Assembly: GCF_025136295.1 (NCBI RefSeq)
Contig: NZ_CP062788.1
Coordinates: forward strand, 62,001 to 126,000
Direction of reading: 5' to 3'
From: Aestuariispira ectoiniformans
GTDB lineage: Bacteria; Pseudomonadota; Alphaproteobacteria; UBA8366; Aestuariispiraceae
Length of the DNA: 64,000 nt
Shown: positions 8,398 to 16,203 of the stretch, one piece after another
How the letters are laid out: each line of letters opens with the position of its first letter
How positions within the stretch are numbered: position 1 is the stretch's first letter
Position numbers and translations under genes: made by a program
Notes under the pieces: model-generated
Databases searched by the model: none
Told to the model about the DNA's origin: nothing
Seen by the model: only the letters and a program-made list of their open reading frames with translations

Positions 8398-10038
8398 TCA
8401 GGAATGTCCGACCGCGCCACTGCGGCGATCTTCACGGATCATATCCGATGCTTTTTCCGCGATCATAATCACCGGAGAATTCGTATTACCAGAGGTGATT
8501 GTTGGCATGATCGACGCATCAACCACCCGCAAACCGGTCATTCCGCGTACCCGCAATCGATCGTCGACAACGGCTGTGGGGTCATCGCCCATTTTACAGG
8601 TCCCGACCGGATGAAAGATCGTTGTCGCGATATTACCCACTTCGCGTACAAGGTCTTCCTCACGCTCAAATTTTATACCGGGAAGCATCTCTTCAGGCGC
8701 ATATTCGGCCACCGCCTTCGCCGCCATGATCCTGCGCGTCAGTTGTATCGACTTCACAGCCACCTGCCGGTCGCTTTCCGCAGACAGGTAATTCGGGCGG
8801 ATGGAAGGTTGATCCCTGAAGTCCGGCGACTTGATATGAATACTGCCACGGCTATCCGGACGCAGATTGCAAACCGAGGCCGTAATCGCCGGGAAAGGGT
8901 GAAGCGGATCGCCCAGCTTGTCCGTGCTGAGCGGCTGAATGTGATACTCCAGGTCCGGGAACTCCTTGGTCGGATCGCTTTTGGTGAACAGGCCCATCTG
9001 GCTCGGCGCCATGGCGAGCGGTCCGCGCTGAAACAGCAGATATTCCAGCCCCATACCGATCTTTCCAAACAGGCTGTTGGCCTTCTGATTCAGGGTCACC
9101 GCATCCTTGATCCTGAAGACCGTCCTAATCTGGAGGTGATCCTGCAGGTTGCCGCCAACCCCCTTCAGGTCATGCCGTACCGGGATACCGAAGTCATTCA
9201 ACACAGCGCCATCACCAACGCCCGACAATTCCAGCAGTTGCGGAGAGGCGACCGCGCCCGCCGCCAGAATGACCTCACCCTTCGCCCGCGCACTGGCAGG
9301 CTCGCCATCCAGATCGAAATTAACACCAACCGCGCGCTTGCCTTCCAGGATAAGCGAAGATGTATGTGCCCCGGTCAGCACCTTCAGATTCGACCGGGAC
9401 ATTGCCGGTTTCAGAAAGGCCTTCGCCGTGCTCCAGCGAATCCCCTTGCGCTGGTTGACTTCAAAATAGCCAACGCCTTCGTTATTGCCGGTATTGAAAT
9501 CGTCAACGCGGGGAATTCCCATTTCCTCCGCCGCCGCCTGAAAAGCATCCAGAATGCTCCAGGAAAGGCGCTGGCGTTCCACCCGCCACTCGCCATCCGT
9601 ATGATGCAGGTCCGACGGCCCCTTGTAATAGTCTTCCGACTTCAGGAAATAGGGCAGCACGTCCTGCCAGCCCCAGCCCGAATTCCCCAGCTGCCGCCAC
9701 AGATCATAGTCACCGGACTGACCGCGCATATAGATCATACCGTTGATCGAGGAACACCCGCCCAGCACCTTGCCTCGTGGATAGTTCAGGGCCCGGCCGT
9801 TCAACCCCGGTTCGACCTCGGTTTTCATGCACCAATCCGTCCGGGGATTGTTCATGCAATAGAGATAGCCGACGGGAATATGAATCCAGGGGTAGCTGTC
9901 CTTGCCACCCGCCTCCAGGATCAACACCGAAATATCAGGATCCTGTGACAATCGGTTGGCAAGCACACAACCGGCAGACCCCGCCCCGATGATGATATAA
10001 TCAAACTCCCCCTGCTCGCGGCGTGTCGGCGTCGGCAT
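8398..10038 (-). CDS. GMC-family FAD-dependent oxidoreductase (choline/alcohol dehydrogenase-like)
   Basis: A 546-residue glucose-methanol-choline oxidoreductase that oxidises an alcohol group using FAD. The N-terminal dinucleotide site is 'FDYIIIGAGSAGCVLANRLS'. GMC signature 1 follows as 'GKVLGGCSSINGMIYMRG' and signature 2 as 'GAVASPQLLELSGVG'. The C-terminus has the catalytic His in 'FHPVGTCKMGDD' and the conserved Asn in 'TSGNTNSPVIMIAEKA'. Sequence type is close to choline dehydrogenase BetA and medium-chain alcohol dehydrogenase AlkJ, but the substrate is uncertain, as no betaine aldehyde dehydrogenase is nearby. I set the start at the ATG at 10038, 9 bases after AGGGA; ATGs at 10047 and 10068 are poorer. 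There is no obvious operon partner. Confidence 0.88.
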   Translation of the reverse strand: MPTPTRREQGEFDYIIIGAGSAGCVLANRLSQDPDISVLILEAGGKDSYPWIHIPVGYLYCMNNPRTDWCMKTEVEPGLNGRALNYPRGKVLGGCSSINGMIYMRGQSGDYDLWRQLGNSGWGWQDVLPYFLKSEDYYKGPSDLHHTDGEWRVERQRLSWSILDAFQAAAEEMGIPRVDDFNTGNNEGVGYFEVNQRKGIRWSTAKAFLKPAMSRSNLKVLTGAHTSSLILEGKRAVGVNFDLDGEPASARAKGEVILAAGAVASPQLLELSGVGDGAVLNDFGIPVRHDLKGVGGNLQDHLQIRTVFRIKDAVTLNQKANSLFGKIGMGLEYLLFQRGPLAMAPSQMGLFTKSDPTKEFPDLEYHIQPLSTDKLGDPLHPFPAITASVCNLRPDSRGSIHIKSPDFRDQPSIRPNYLSAESDRQVAVKSIQLTRRIMAAKAVAEYAPEEMLPGIKFEREEDLVREVGNIATTIFHPVGTCKMGDDPTAVVDDRLRVRGMTGLRVVDASIMPTITSGNTNSPVIMIAEKASDMIREDRRSGAVGHS

Positions 10039-10164
10039 TGTAGACATTCCCTGTTTATTCCATTGCATTCAATGGCGGTTTTATTTGGATGAACTTATCA
10101 AAGCATCCTCCACAACCGCTTGTCTACATACCATTGGAACGAAACAGGAAATCGTCGCCCCGGG

Positions 10165-10353
10165 CTATCGGTCGGCTTTCCCCCGAACATCGGCCATCAT
10201 GGAACGGTCCGCCTCAAGAGACAGTCCAGCCCCGGTCAAAGCTGGCCCCAGTTGCCAGGCTGCGATGGCGAAGGCCAAAAGAACGGAAATCCATATGAGC
10301 AATACTTCAAGCGCGGGCTGTTCGCGCCACGACGTCCATTTGTCTTTCGTCAT
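10165..10353 (-). CDS. Small single-pass membrane protein
   Basis: A 62-residue protein I do not recognise. The start at 10353 is chosen because a very strong GGAGGAGGA ribosome site sits just upstream; a longer frame from 10377 would bury that site in coding sequence. Residues about 5-12 are polar and charged. Residues about 16-38 form one hydrophobic segment ('VLLIWISVLLAFAIAAWQLG'), followed by a short polar tail with acidic and basic residues. It begins only 27 bp after the stop of the Bax-like lipoprotein gene, so the two are very likely one transcript. The purpose-made ribosome site and the operon position argue that it is real. Function is unknown. Confidence 0.7.
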   Translation of the reverse strand: MTKDKWTSWREQPALEVLLIWISVLLAFAIAAWQLGPALTGAGLSLEADRSMMADVRGKADR

Positions 10354-10379
10354 CGTCCTCCTCCTCCCATCGGACATGG

Positions 10380-11375
10380 TCAGTCGCCCTCCACGATCCA
10401 GAACCTTTCTTTCCCGTCCCGTACGGCCAGTCTGGCCGTATCGAAAATCTGGAAATCGTTGTAGCGAATCTGCTCATCAACAGCGCTTGCATATTCCTTG
10501 CCGGAATCGGCATAGGGCAGAAGCGTGGAGACCAGCAAAGTGCCTATGGCCTCGCCGTCGACACCACCCAGATCCGCCCGCCGCCTGCGGAAATCCGCAA
10601 AGGCCGGATCTGTATTCAGGGCATGCATATAGGCGTAGACGGAATGAATCAGATGTTCGAACCCACCCTGAACCTGTGCTTTTTCCGCCGGGCCTCTGAG
10701 ATCAACAGGCTGCGTCGACCGCTTCGGTTTCGGCAGGGCGATGCGGCCTCCGAACAGGGCGTGCTTGTCCTGTACCGCGGGAGACGTCCCCCAGCCGCTG
10801 TCGAGAACCGCCTGGGCAAGCGCCAGAGATGGAGGAACCCCGTCCACCCTCCGGTCAAGTTCCTCCAGGTCACCTGACGCCCCATAGTGATGATCAAGCC
10901 AGGCAATCTGGCTTCGCAAATCCCCGCCCAGCCTGCGCCCCTGTGCGACGCAATCCAGTGCAGCGGTAACCACGGCACGACGATCCGCAATGATTTCATT
11001 CACGCGCAAGATCAGAGGCAGCGCCACCGCAACGAAGACCTCCCGCCGGTCTTCCGAGGTGGCGGCATCCGCCATGTCCTTCGGCATGGATGCCGCATAA
11101 ACGCGTGGAATCTCCGTTGTTTCCCAGAGGTTGGCCGGATCGACACCCGCCTTTTTATAGGCATCCAGCACCGTTTCACCACGCAGCCCCGACAGCTGCG
11201 CCAGCACACCGGTATTTTCATAGATGGAGGCATGATAGGCGGAAAGACGGGGGCCCATTTCACATTGGTCGGTTTCCGCGTTGCGCCACCATTCCTTGGC
11301 GCATCCGGCGACCATCAGCGAAGACAGGACCAACAATCCCGCGACCAATCCGGTGTTGCGCTGCCCAAACAACAT
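10380..11375 (-). CDS. Bax-like lipoprotein, glucosaminidase (GH73)-type domain
   Basis: A 331-residue lipoprotein. The signal sequence ends in 'SSLMVAGC', so the Cys near residue 25 should be lipidated. The C-terminal half resembles the peptidoglycan glucosaminidase domain of E. coli Bax: 'VPPSLALAQAVLDSGWGTS', 'ALFGGRI' and 'HLIHSVYAYMHALNTDPAFADFRRRRADL'. In active members the residue before SGWG is the catalytic Glu; here it is Asp, read directly from the GAC codon. Activity may therefore be reduced or the domain may only bind the wall. The N-terminal 150 residues are not recognised. It is transcribed leftward, downstream of the two-component operon, and followed at once by a small membrane protein gene. 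Confidence 0.78.
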   Translation of the reverse strand: MLFGQRNTGLVAGLLVLSSLMVAGCAKEWWRNAETDQCEMGPRLSAYHASIYENTGVLAQLSGLRGETVLDAYKKAGVDPANLWETTEIPRVYAASMPKDMADAATSEDRREVFVAVALPLILRVNEIIADRRAVVTAALDCVAQGRRLGGDLRSQIAWLDHHYGASGDLEELDRRVDGVPPSLALAQAVLDSGWGTSPAVQDKHALFGGRIALPKPKRSTQPVDLRGPAEKAQVQGGFEHLIHSVYAYMHALNTDPAFADFRRRRADLGGVDGEAIGTLLVSTLLPYADSGKEYASAVDEQIRYNDFQIFDTARLAVRDGKERFWIVEGD

Positions 11376-11544
11376 TTACCCCAGTCCCATGACATAATCA
11401 CGCCCGGACAAAACCGAAAGCGCGACGAACAAACTCCAATTCCAGACTATGAAAATAGGGATCGGCTCTGAGAAATGTTGCGACAAAGCTGGGGCAAGTG
11501 CCGCCAACAGGTCACAGCTTTGTCACAGTGCAGGTATGGTCGTT

Positions 11545-13062
11545 CTAATGCTGAACCGGAAGCGTAATCCGAATCCGCAAACCGCCTTCTTCCCGATTGG
11601 CGGCCGAGATATTGCCACCCAGGGCCTCGATATTGCGGCGGGCAATCCACAAGCCGATCCCGTAATGATCCTCACCGTCAGCCCCGTTATTCTGCGGCCG
11701 TTCGCTGACATAGCGGTCGAAGATACGTTGGCAGTCATTGCCGGGAACGCCTGCGCCCTCATCGACAACGTCAATATGGCACAGGCCCTTGTCCTGCCGC
11801 AGCGTCACCCCGATCTCGCCATCCTCGGGCGAGAAATCAGCCGCATTGTCGAGAATGTTCTCCAGGGCGGTTTCCAGAATATCCTCTGTCGCCAACACCC
11901 GTATGCCCGCAGCGATATCATCCACCACCTCGATATTCGCCACACCGAGATCCGCCTTGTAGCTTTTCACGATCTGCGTCAGGAAGGCCGACAGGTCCAT
12001 TTCCTCCAGCACACCGTCATAAACGTCGGCAGTCGTTTCATCGAGCTTGCGAACTGTGGAAACAAGGCTGTCCAGTTTGGCGACAGACTTCTCGATCACC
12101 TGAATGGCGCGAATGAAACGCGGGTCGGCCTCGTCGCCTGCATGTCTGCGCAATGGCTCCAGGGCCTGGGCGATCACGGCAACCGGCGCCTTCAGGGCAT
12201 GCGCGTTTTCCTCTGCCGTCTGCCTCAACATCCGCGCGGACCCGCGCAGGGTCTGGACCATGCGGTCAAATTCCACGGCCACCGTATCAAGTTCGGGAAT
12301 ACGGTTTAGCGAACGGAAGGAGGCATGGCCGCGATCGCGATGCGTGATGCGCCCGGCCAGACGCCCGAAACGCCGCAGATTACGCCAGCCATCCAGGAAC
12401 AGGATGACCACGGCCACCGCCATAACCAGATAAATCATCGCCGCGATCTGTACTTCGGGCGTACGCCAGTATTCCCGGCCAAGCGACGAGTTCAAAACCG
12501 CCTCGGTCCGGTCGGATGTAATCACCACCCAACAACCGCTGTCATTGAGAACCGGCGAAACAGAGGTCACGATTTCCGCTTCGTTTTCGTCGGGCTGAAG
12601 GCGATCAGCCACGGAATAGTTCCAGTCACAACTGTCACGTATCTTGTCCAGAATACCCGATCCGATCAGGGAGTTCCGCTCGTCCTCCAGATCACTTGTC
12701 GATAAGGTCGGCCAGGCCGAGATCAGGTAGAAATTCTTCGCACCGAACTGGCCGCTGGGCCGGAACAGCAGGCGGATAACGGTCTCGTCACCTTCACCGA
12801 TCGCACGCAGGCGGTCGTTCAACCGTTCAATGCTTTCAGGACTGCCGGGCTTCATGAAAGGCTTCAGGACCATTGCCGCCAGACGGCCCTTTTCCGAGAC
12901 GCTGGAAAGCAGAAGGCCGTTTTTCTCTTCGTCCGCGCCCTGGAATTCCTGATAGAGAATTACCGGGACGAAGGTGAATACCACCAGCAGCAGCAACAGC
13001 CGCACGGCAAAAGACCGCAGCCAGCGGCTGGCAATGGAATTACGCTTGGTTTCCTCAGCCAT
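11545..13062 (-). CDS. Sensor histidine kinase, ChvG/PhoQ-like
   Basis: A 505-residue inner-membrane sensor kinase. A first membrane helix lies at about residues 17-36 ('FAVRLLLLLVVFTFVPVILY'), followed by a periplasmic domain of roughly 240 residues and a second helix in 'IYLVMAVAVVILFLDGW'. A HAMP-like linker follows. The phosphoacceptor histidine is in 'ENAHALKAPVAVIAQ', the ALK-P form typical of the ChvG/PhoQ group. ATP-binding boxes are N ('NILDNAADFSPEDGE'), G1 ('DEGAGVPGNDCQRIFDRY') and G2 ('HYGIGLWIARRNIEALGG'). The ATG at 13062 overlaps the regulator gene's end by 8 bases (ATGGCTGA), so the pair is translationally coupled. By analogy with ChvG it may sense envelope or acid stress; the signal is not visible in the sequence. 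Confidence 0.88.
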   Translation of the reverse strand: MAEETKRNSIASRWLRSFAVRLLLLLVVFTFVPVILYQEFQGADEEKNGLLLSSVSEKGRLAAMVLKPFMKPGSPESIERLNDRLRAIGEGDETVIRLLFRPSGQFGAKNFYLISAWPTLSTSDLEDERNSLIGSGILDKIRDSCDWNYSVADRLQPDENEAEIVTSVSPVLNDSGCWVVITSDRTEAVLNSSLGREYWRTPEVQIAAMIYLVMAVAVVILFLDGWRNLRRFGRLAGRITHRDRGHASFRSLNRIPELDTVAVEFDRMVQTLRGSARMLRQTAEENAHALKAPVAVIAQALEPLRRHAGDEADPRFIRAIQVIEKSVAKLDSLVSTVRKLDETTADVYDGVLEEMDLSAFLTQIVKSYKADLGVANIEVVDDIAAGIRVLATEDILETALENILDNAADFSPEDGEIGVTLRQDKGLCHIDVVDEGAGVPGNDCQRIFDRYVSERPQNNGADGEDHYGIGLWIARRNIEALGGNISAANREEGGLRIRITLPVQH

Positions 13063-13840
13063 CGCCCCGCCGCCATCGGTAGCCGTAGCCCGGGAAATTC
13101 TCGATATGCTCGAATTCGGGATCGGTCTCACGGAATTTCTGGCGGATGCGTTTTATGAAGGTGCGGACATTCTGCCGATAACCCAGATGCCCCTGTCCTG
13201 CTGCAAACCCCTCGCCCCGGACAACGTCGTAAATCTCCCTGTAGGAGAAGTCCTTGCCCCCCTGCCGTGCCAGCGCCACGACGATCTTGAATTCATTGAT
13301 CGTCAGATTGATTTGCCGGTCCCGCCACAGAACACGATGCCCGGCCTCATCAACCATCAACAGCCCGTATCGTTCGGACGCCTGCTCCTCTCCGGCCTTG
13401 TCGGCGCCACTTTCGCGCGCCTGCCCTTTCACGCCTTCCAGGATCAGGGAAATCCTGCGCCCGAGAATGGCAAAGCTTCGCGATTTCTCGACGAAATCGA
13501 CTGCCCCGCCATGCAGGGCTGCCTCTTCGTAAATCTGTTCTGAAAGCACAGTCAAAAAGATAACCGGCGTGTTGTTATGGCTGACCCGCAAGCGCCGCAA
13601 CACCTCTATCCCGTTCATATTGGGCATGCGCCAGTCCAGCAGGATCAGGTCGCACCCCTGCCCCGAGGACAAGGCCATCAGCGCCGTTTCACCGTCGCTG
13701 AAACTTGTCACGTCATAGCCTGCATCACGCAGGTTCTGTTCCAGGGATTCACGGAAGAGATCATCGTCATCAATGATCATGATTTCGCCCTGTCCGTCCT
13801 CCGGACGGGCATCGGTATTCAAAAGATAAGGCTCACTCAT
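13055..13840 (-). CDS. OmpR-family response regulator, ChvI-like
   Basis: A 261-residue response regulator and partner of the overlapping kinase gene. The receiver domain has the acidic cluster 'IMIIDDDDLFRESLE', the phosphoacceptor Asp in 'LILLDWRMPNMNGIEVL' and the conserved Lys in 'AVDFVEKSRSF'. The C-terminal winged helix (about residues 160-260) has 'LTINEFKIVVALARQ', 'SYREIYDVV', 'VRTFIKRIRQKFRE' and 'IENFPGYGYRW'. Both the receiver 'FVEKSRS' pattern and the wing resemble ChvI rather than OmpR or PhoB. The ATG at 13840 overlaps the upstream lipoprotein gene by 8 bases (ATGAGTGA); longer starts up to 13894 would run further into that gene. In rhizobia ChvI controls pckA and envelope genes; a pckA gene lies 19 kb away here. 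Confidence 0.88.
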   Translation of the reverse strand: MSEPYLLNTDARPEDGQGEIMIIDDDDLFRESLEQNLRDAGYDVTSFSDGETALMALSSGQGCDLILLDWRMPNMNGIEVLRRLRVSHNNTPVIFLTVLSEQIYEEAALHGGAVDFVEKSRSFAILGRRISLILEGVKGQARESGADKAGEEQASERYGLLMVDEAGHRVLWRDRQINLTINEFKIVVALARQGGKDFSYREIYDVVRGEGFAAGQGHLGYRQNVRTFIKRIRQKFRETDPEFEHIENFPGYGYRWRRGDG

Positions 13841-14333
13841 GCGCCTGCCCCTGCAAAATGGCAGTGCAGTCTTCATCCCGAACGTTTCGCCCATCGCCCT
13901 TCACGTCATAGGCGAGCGTCCGGAAGACCTTGTTTTCCACATCCATATAAAGGAACAGGTCCAAACTGCATTTACCGAACTGATACTCAAGAACTGTTGC
14001 AGTGGTATCCTCACGCTTGCCGCTGGCAGGCCCCAGCAAGACGTATATTTCCGCCTCACTTTTACCTATCAGATCACCTGCCTCCCTGACCGTGGGAAAA
14101 GGCGCAACCGGTGCCGCCTTGCGGGGCTTTGCCGGTGCAATTTCCGGGCGAACCGGGGGTCGGGGGAAGGTAGCCGCGTCGGGCTCTGGCGGTTGGGGCA
14201 GCATGACAACCGGATTTTCGTCAACGCTTTTGGCGTTGTCCTGTGCATCCTGGGAGGTCACGCATCCCGTGAGAGCCAGAAAAACCAGAGATATGCCGAC
14301 AAGCCGCTGCTGCGGAAAAAACAATTTCACCAT
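13833..14333 (-). CDS. Lipoprotein with SmpA/BamE-like C-terminal segment
   Basis: A 166-residue lipoprotein: the lipobox is 'LALTGC' at about residues 19-24. A proline-rich linker follows (about residues 42-76, 'PQPPEPDAATFPRPPVRPE'). The C-terminal domain reads 'AGDLIGKSEAEIYVLLGPAS', then 'VLEYQFGKCSLDLFLYMD', a pattern like small outer-membrane lipoproteins of the SmpA/OmlA superfamily; that assignment is tentative. It is the first gene of an operon with the response regulator and sensor kinase, joined by an 8-base overlap. A periplasmic lipoprotein made with a two-component system may be its signal input or its feedback product. No exact family name could be given with confidence. Confidence 0.72.
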   Translation of the reverse strand: MVKLFFPQQRLVGISLVFLALTGCVTSQDAQDNAKSVDENPVVMLPQPPEPDAATFPRPPVRPEIAPAKPRKAAPVAPFPTVREAGDLIGKSEAEIYVLLGPASGKREDTTATVLEYQFGKCSLDLFLYMDVENKVFRTLAYDVKGDGRNVRDEDCTAILQGQAHE

Positions 14334-14699
14334 CCGAATAACCGCAAAGCCCGATCTTGCACCCCATAACGCGAAAGCTCTCCCAGTTTCGATCGGTTAC
14401 CACTGAGCGCCGCTAGATAATGTGGCAAGATGGCAACAAAAAGGCAAATCGCGAAAGGGAACGCGCTTTCTTTCCCCCGACTATTGCAACCATCCGCAAT
14501 CAATAGGGAGGTTGCAATTTTTACCTATATCGCAACTGCATACACAAGAGTCCAGTGCAATCACGCGGTATTTTAAAACCGCGAAACATTACAGGCGACT
14601 TCGTGTATACTGGCCCGCGATCTAATGGGAAAAGTGATTGTGACGGCGTGTTTTCCCGGTCCGGGACAGGACGCAACGCCATAGACAGGGAATTTGCCC
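14334..14699. other. Divergent intergenic region (366 bp)
   Basis: This gap separates the leftward lipoprotein-regulator-kinase operon from the rightward vWA gene. No coding region with a ribosome site is convincing. It contains a 9-bp inverted repeat (14483-14491 with 14510-14518), a 6-bp GC-rich hairpin with an AT loop (14564-14583), and a TATACT hexamer at 14606-14611 that could be a -10 element for the vWA gene, with only a poor -35 match upstream. The two divergent promoters must lie here. Confidence 0.6.
14483..14518. repeat. 9-bp inverted repeat in divergent promoter region
   Basis: ATTGCAACC at 14483-14491 is repeated perfectly as GGTTGCAAT at 14510-14518 with an 18-bp spacer. Neither a T-run nor a short loop is present, so it does not look like a terminator. 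An operator for the adjacent OmpR-type regulator, or for another dimeric regulator, is possible. Confidence 0.5.
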
Positions 14700-15446
14700 A
14701 TGTTTTTTTGGACGACCCTTTCGAACCTGTTGCCCCGAGGCGTGCCGTTCGCTGTCATACTTGCCGCGTCGATGGCAGGCGGCCTCCTGAACAGCACGCC
14801 TGCGCGCGCGCAGGAGCCGGTCGACCTTGCGCTGGTCATCGCGATTGATTGTTCTTTCAGCGTGGACAGGGTGGAATACCAGAAACAGCTTCTGGGCATC
14901 TCCGAGGCGCTTCGCAACCCATCGGTCATCCAGGCCATCCGTTCGGGCCCCATGAGGGCCGTTGCGATTTCGATGATGCTTTGGTCCGACAGCAACCATC
15001 AGGTAACGGCGATTCCCTGGACACGCCTGCGCAGCGAAGAGGACGTCCGGCATTTCGCCGACCTGATCCTCACCCAACCCCGCGCCATCGCCCTGGGTTC
15101 AACCTCCATTTCCGCCGCGATCACTTACGCAATGACCATGTACCGGACCAATCCCTATCCCACACCGCGACAGGTTCTCGACATATCCGGCGACGGCAGG
15201 AACAACACCGGCTTTCCTGTTGAAAAAGCCCGGCAAGCCGCGGTCTTTTCCGGGGTCGTCATCAATGGTCTCGCCATCACCCAGGATGAACCCACCCTGG
15301 ATATCTACTATGAGCGCAATGTTATCGGCGGTCCCGGCAGCTTTGTCATTGATGCGCGGAACTATGACGACTACGCCCGGGCGATGCGTATCAAAATGCA
15401 ACGGGAAATCGGCTATGTGCCCGTCGCCATGGCAGCCCCCCAATGA
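14700..15446 (+). CDS. Secreted von Willebrand factor A-domain protein (DUF1194-type)
   Basis: A 248-residue exported protein. The signal peptide ends about residue 38 ('STPARA' then QEP). The mature protein is almost entirely one vWA domain: the metal-site motif D-x-S-x-S appears as 'AIDCSFSVDRVEYQKQLLG', with the MIDAS threonine/serine region 'GSTSISAAITYAM' and the aspartate in 'VLDISGDGRNN'. This arrangement matches the alphaproteobacterial DUF1194 family, whose role is not established. The start at 14700 is ATG with AGGGA 8 bases upstream; a TTG six bases earlier is less likely. It overlaps the DUF4112 gene by ATGA, so the pair forms an operon. Confidence 0.85.
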   Translation: MFFWTTLSNLLPRGVPFAVILAASMAGGLLNSTPARAQEPVDLALVIAIDCSFSVDRVEYQKQLLGISEALRNPSVIQAIRSGPMRAVAISMMLWSDSNHQVTAIPWTRLRSEEDVRHFADLILTQPRAIALGSTSISAAITYAMTMYRTNPYPTPRQVLDISGDGRNNTGFPVEKARQAAVFSGVVINGLAITQDEPTLDIYYERNVIGGPGSFVIDARNYDDYARAMRIKMQREIGYVPVAMAAPQ

Positions 15447-15808
15447 AATATCATCCGCAGCTTCGTAATGCGGAACGGCTGGCCCGCCTTCTGGACAGCC
15501 AGTTCCGCCTTCCCGGCACCAACTGGCGCTTTGGTCTGGATGGGCTTGTCGGCCTCTTTGCGCCGGGCGCGGGCGACACGATCACGGCGGCGCTTGGCCT
15601 TTATATTATCGTCACCGCCCATCGCCTCGGCGCCCCGGCAACGATCATCCTGCGGATGCTGATCAACCTGGCCCTCGACTGGCTGGTCGGCAGCATCCCG
15701 ATCCTGGGCGATATCTTCGATTTCGCCTTCAAGGCCCATCGGCGGAACCTGTCCCTACTGCGCCGCCATGTACTGGATCCGCGCCCAGATCGCGGGATAT
15801 CCGATTGA
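15443..15808 (+). CDS. DUF4112 membrane protein
   Basis: A 121-residue protein with the DUF4112 pattern: 'RLARLLDSQFRLPGTNWRFG' near the N-terminus, then 'DGLVGLFAPGAGDTITAALG' leading into a hydrophobic segment, and 'LALDWLVGSIPILGDIFDFAF' followed by 'KAHRRNLSLLRRH'. Two membrane-embedded segments are likely (about residues 45-62 and 70-95). The family has no known function. The ATG overlaps the vWA gene stop (ATGA), which implies coupled translation and perhaps a joint envelope role. A separate short frame overlaps the 3' end. Confidence 0.85.
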   Translation: MKYHPQLRNAERLARLLDSQFRLPGTNWRFGLDGLVGLFAPGAGDTITAALGLYIIVTAHRLGAPATIILRMLINLALDWLVGSIPILGDIFDFAFKAHRRNLSLLRRHVLDPRPDRGISD

Positions 15809-15887
15809 TTTAAACGATCTGAAGCGCGCCGAAGACCATCTTAGTCCCGACCTGGTCGACCTCACAGAAGAGGAGGCAAATAAATAA
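15768..15887 (+). CDS. Possible 39-residue small protein
   Basis: A short frame from ATG at 15768 to TAA at 15885-15887, out of frame with and overlapping the last 40 bases of the DUF4112 gene. It begins 'MYWIRAQIAGYPIDLNDL' and ends in an acidic 'DLTEEEANK'. There is no convincing ribosome site, and the product matches nothing I know. It may be a real coupled microprotein, or the remnant of a longer DUF4112 C-terminus in another frame. Confidence 0.3.
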   Translation: MYWIRAQIAGYPIDLNDLKRAEDHLSPDLVDLTEEEANK

Positions 15888-16203
15888 TAGAGGAATCCCA
15901 TCTCGTGCTGCGAGTCGGCCCTTAAAATTCACGTATTTGATGGGAGACAAGTAACTGCACAGTCACGCTTTATGCTTTACGGACTACTGCCCGCCAGAAC
16001 TCCCTGACCAATCAGTCAACTTCTCTCTCCGACTTTCCTGCGTTTTTTTGATATTCCCCCTCTGGTCAAGCGGGATCACTTGCTGTACATCTGCGCCGCC
16101 TAAGGACCCTGTTTCTGGATCGAGGCACGCCGAACACCTGCCGGCGCGATCCGACAAGGCCATGGGCGCAAACTCCAACCCCGGGAATCAAGGATTTTGC
16201 GCG
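15888..16203. other. carB leader region (316 bp)
   Basis: No gene is supported here. The frame that extends carB upstream to 16048 has no family similarity and lies in front of the standard CarB N-terminus, so it is leader, not coding. I see no T-tailed hairpin that would end the DUF4112 transcript, no riboswitch I recognise and no clear sigma-70 promoter. A short leftward frame at 15984-16178 has no ribosome site. Confidence 0.55.

Noticed and set aside
8404-9948. Plus-strand open frame of about 514 codons opposite the GMC oxidoreductase
   Set aside because: Same reason: the minus-strand product has all GMC signatures and the plus-strand product is an unstructured His/Arg-rich translation.
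15984-16178. Short minus-strand frame in the carB leader
   Set aside because: No ribosome site, no recognisable product, and codon use unlike the neighbours.
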